From Rhizobium grahamii CCGE 502 (GTDB lineage Bacteria > Pseudomonadota > Alphaproteobacteria > Rhizobiales > Rhizobiaceae): a DNA stretch of 64,000 nt. Positions 62,882 through 64,000 of the stretch are shown here, piece after piece. The position numbers and the translations under genes were made by a program. Every line of letters begins with the position of its first letter. The first letter of the stretch is position 1. The stretch is taken from NCBI RefSeq assembly GCF_000298315.2, contig NZ_AEYE02000024.1, positions 62,001 through 126,000 of the forward strand, written 5' to 3'. The notes under the pieces are model-generated. The model did no database searches, was not told the DNA's origin, and was given only the letters and a program-made list of their open reading frames with translations.

Positions 62882-63811
62882 ATGGAAGCACCACCACTGG
62901 AACGAAAGCTCGCTGCCATACTCGTCGCCGATATAGAGGGCTATTCCAGGCTCATGCACGACGATGAGGAACAAACCCTCGCCACATTGACCTCTCACCG
63001 CGCCATCGTGGACCAGATCATTGAGCGAGCACATGGGCAGATTTTTGGTAGCGCCGGCGACAGTGTGTTGGCGGAGTTCCCGTCCATCGTACATGCATTC
63101 CGCTCCGCCGTTGCGATCCAGCAAGCAATGCGCATCGCGAATGAGGCACTTCCTGAGCAACGCCGGATGCACTTCCGTATAGGCATCAACATCGGCGATG
63201 TCCTCGTGAAGGATGGCGACATCTTCGGGGACGGTGTCAACATTGCCGCAAGGCTTGAAGCACTTGCTGACGTCGGCGGCATTTGCGTCACGCGGGGGGT
63301 TCGCGATCACCTGCGCGACCGGGTGGCTGCCACATTCGAAGACCTGGGCGAACACAGTGTGAAAAATATCGCGCGGCCACTCAGAGTATTCAGGGTGATT
63401 TTCAATGGCGGCGAACAGGGGATCGTGGACGATGAGCCGCACAGCGAAGAGAACCCCGCGGCAAGGCGGGCGCGGAGCAAAAGTGCTGACGTCGAACCCG
63501 ATCACGTCGAAGTCACGTTTTGGGAATCCGTTCAACAAAGCGACGATCCGGCAGAATATCGGCTCTATCTCGAACGTTTCCCAAAGGGACAGTTCGCCGC
63601 ATTAGCCGAGGAGCGCCTCGCAAAGGGAGGAACCAGTGAGCGTGATCCCGCCATCGAAGTCGCTTTCTGGGAGACGGCCAGCCAATCAGGAAGCGATGAA
63701 ATGGTGACCGCCTATCTTCAAAAATATCCGGAGGGCCAGTTTGCGTCCCTCGCAAAGATAATGTTGGAAAAATCGTCAGGATCCCAAAGCGGCCGGCCGA
63801 CGGGCGACTGA
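62882..63811 (+). CDS. Class III adenylate/guanylate cyclase with C-terminal repeats
   Basis: 309 aa soluble cyclase making a cyclic nucleotide. The catalytic domain (about 8-175) has LVADIEGYSRLM with the first metal Asp, GSAGDSVLAEF with the second, and GDGVNIAARLE with the Asn and Arg of the transition state, so it appears active. The tail has two related blocks, EVTFWESVQQS ... ERFPKGQFAALAEERL and EVAFWETASQS ... QKYPEGQFASLAKIML, a repeat also found in caspase-like and Sel1-like rhizobial proteins. ATG 62882 starts right before the domain. The Crp-type gene at 53080 could be a receptor, but no link is shown. Confidence 0.88.
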   Translation: MEAPPLERKLAAILVADIEGYSRLMHDDEEQTLATLTSHRAIVDQIIERAHGQIFGSAGDSVLAEFPSIVHAFRSAVAIQQAMRIANEALPEQRRMHFRIGINIGDVLVKDGDIFGDGVNIAARLEALADVGGICVTRGVRDHLRDRVAATFEDLGEHSVKNIARPLRVFRVIFNGGEQGIVDDEPHSEENPAARRARSKSADVEPDHVEVTFWESVQQSDDPAEYRLYLERFPKGQFAALAEERLAKGGTSERDPAIEVAFWETASQSGSDEMVTAYLQKYPEGQFASLAKIMLEKSSGSQSGRPTGD

Positions 63812-63835
63812 CGCCGCCCGCCATGCGATAGCGCA

Positions 63836-64000
63836 TCAACGCCGCGTGGCGGCGAGCTGCAACCTCGAAACACCAGCAGCAATATTTAATCCCGTTCCGG
63901 TTTGTCCGCTGAGTGGCTGAAGCACAATGTTACGGGCATTGCCTCCAATCAAGGCGTTTGCACCAACTCCCAACCCAACTGCCGCGTCCGCGGAGGCGCC
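63836..64000 (-). CDS. DUF992 family protein (5' end beyond window)
   Basis: Only the last 54 codons are inside. The reading GASADAAVGLGVGANALIGG followed by LQPLSGQTGTGLNIAAGV is the C-terminal signature of DUF992, a family of exported rhizobial proteins of unknown function. The stop is at 63838-63836. It converges on the cyclase gene with 24 bases between, where a short hairpin ATGCG-ATAG-CGCAT (63823-63836) overlaps its stop. Confidence 0.7.
   Translation of the reverse strand, partial: GASADAAVGLGVGANALIGGNARNIVLQPLSGQTGTGLNIAAGVSRLQLAATRR

Overview
This window reads as chromosome or large-replicon DNA of a Rhizobiaceae bacterium (Rhizobium/Sinorhizobium/Agrobacterium type). The grounds are the combination of a PrsDE-like type I exporter with a family 16 glycanase, SyrB-like and SyrA/ExoX-like small regulators, ExoF/ExoP/ExoY-like polysaccharide proteins, DUF1206, DUF3618, DUF992, TIGR02587/TIGR02588 and LtrA families, and nine promoter-like sites of the alphaproteobacterial general stress sigma factor EcfG (RpoE2). 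These assignments come from reading the sequence and recalling families; no database was searched. No tRNA, rRNA, CRISPR array or complete insertion sequence was seen.

Layout. 1-5513: a type I secretion ABC protein (cut by the left edge) and its membrane fusion protein, then an unusual ten-repeat RTX-like secreted protein and a GH16 endoglycanase with a calcium-type carbohydrate-binding domain; this looks like one export module with its cargo. 5768-11871: small stress-type genes (DUF4142, SDR dehydrogenase, CsbD, BrkB) around a divergent phytanoyl-CoA dioxygenase/LacI regulator pair with a clear palindromic operator. 12091-13789: three tandem genes with SyrB-like C-terminal coiled coils, followed by about 1.1 kb without a convincing gene.

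14915-41580: a large exopolysaccharide locus. It holds GDP-mannose supply (ManC, ManB), an ExoX/SyrA-like small membrane protein, an O-antigen-polymerase-like protein, a Tat-exported GH16 enzyme, an outer-membrane export protein (ExoF/Wza type), a priming sugar transferase (ExoY type), a chain-length protein whose kinase domain has lost its Walker A lysine, a flippase, eight glycosyltransferase domains or more (one protein fuses GT4 and GT2), a COG5610 HAD-like protein, a UDP-galactopyranose-mutase-like flavoprotein and an acyltransferase. Together they could make a complete Wzx/Wzy-dependent, probably mannose-containing, acylated polysaccharide.

41592-64000: an accessory stress and membrane island. 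It carries DUF1206, DUF2934, a cysteine hydrolase with an ATP-dependent DNA ligase, a three-gene membrane-protein operon, the Kup potassium transporter, a Crp-family regulator, an SDR/MFS/LysR group in which the MFS gene is broken by an amber codon, DUF72, DUF763, TIGR02587/2588, LtrA, a class III nucleotide cyclase, and the end of a DUF992 gene at the right edge. The best global signal is the set of nine GGAAC-N17-GTT sites, each 23-37 bases before a start codon, which ties the scattered small genes on both sides of the polysaccharide locus to one stress regulon.
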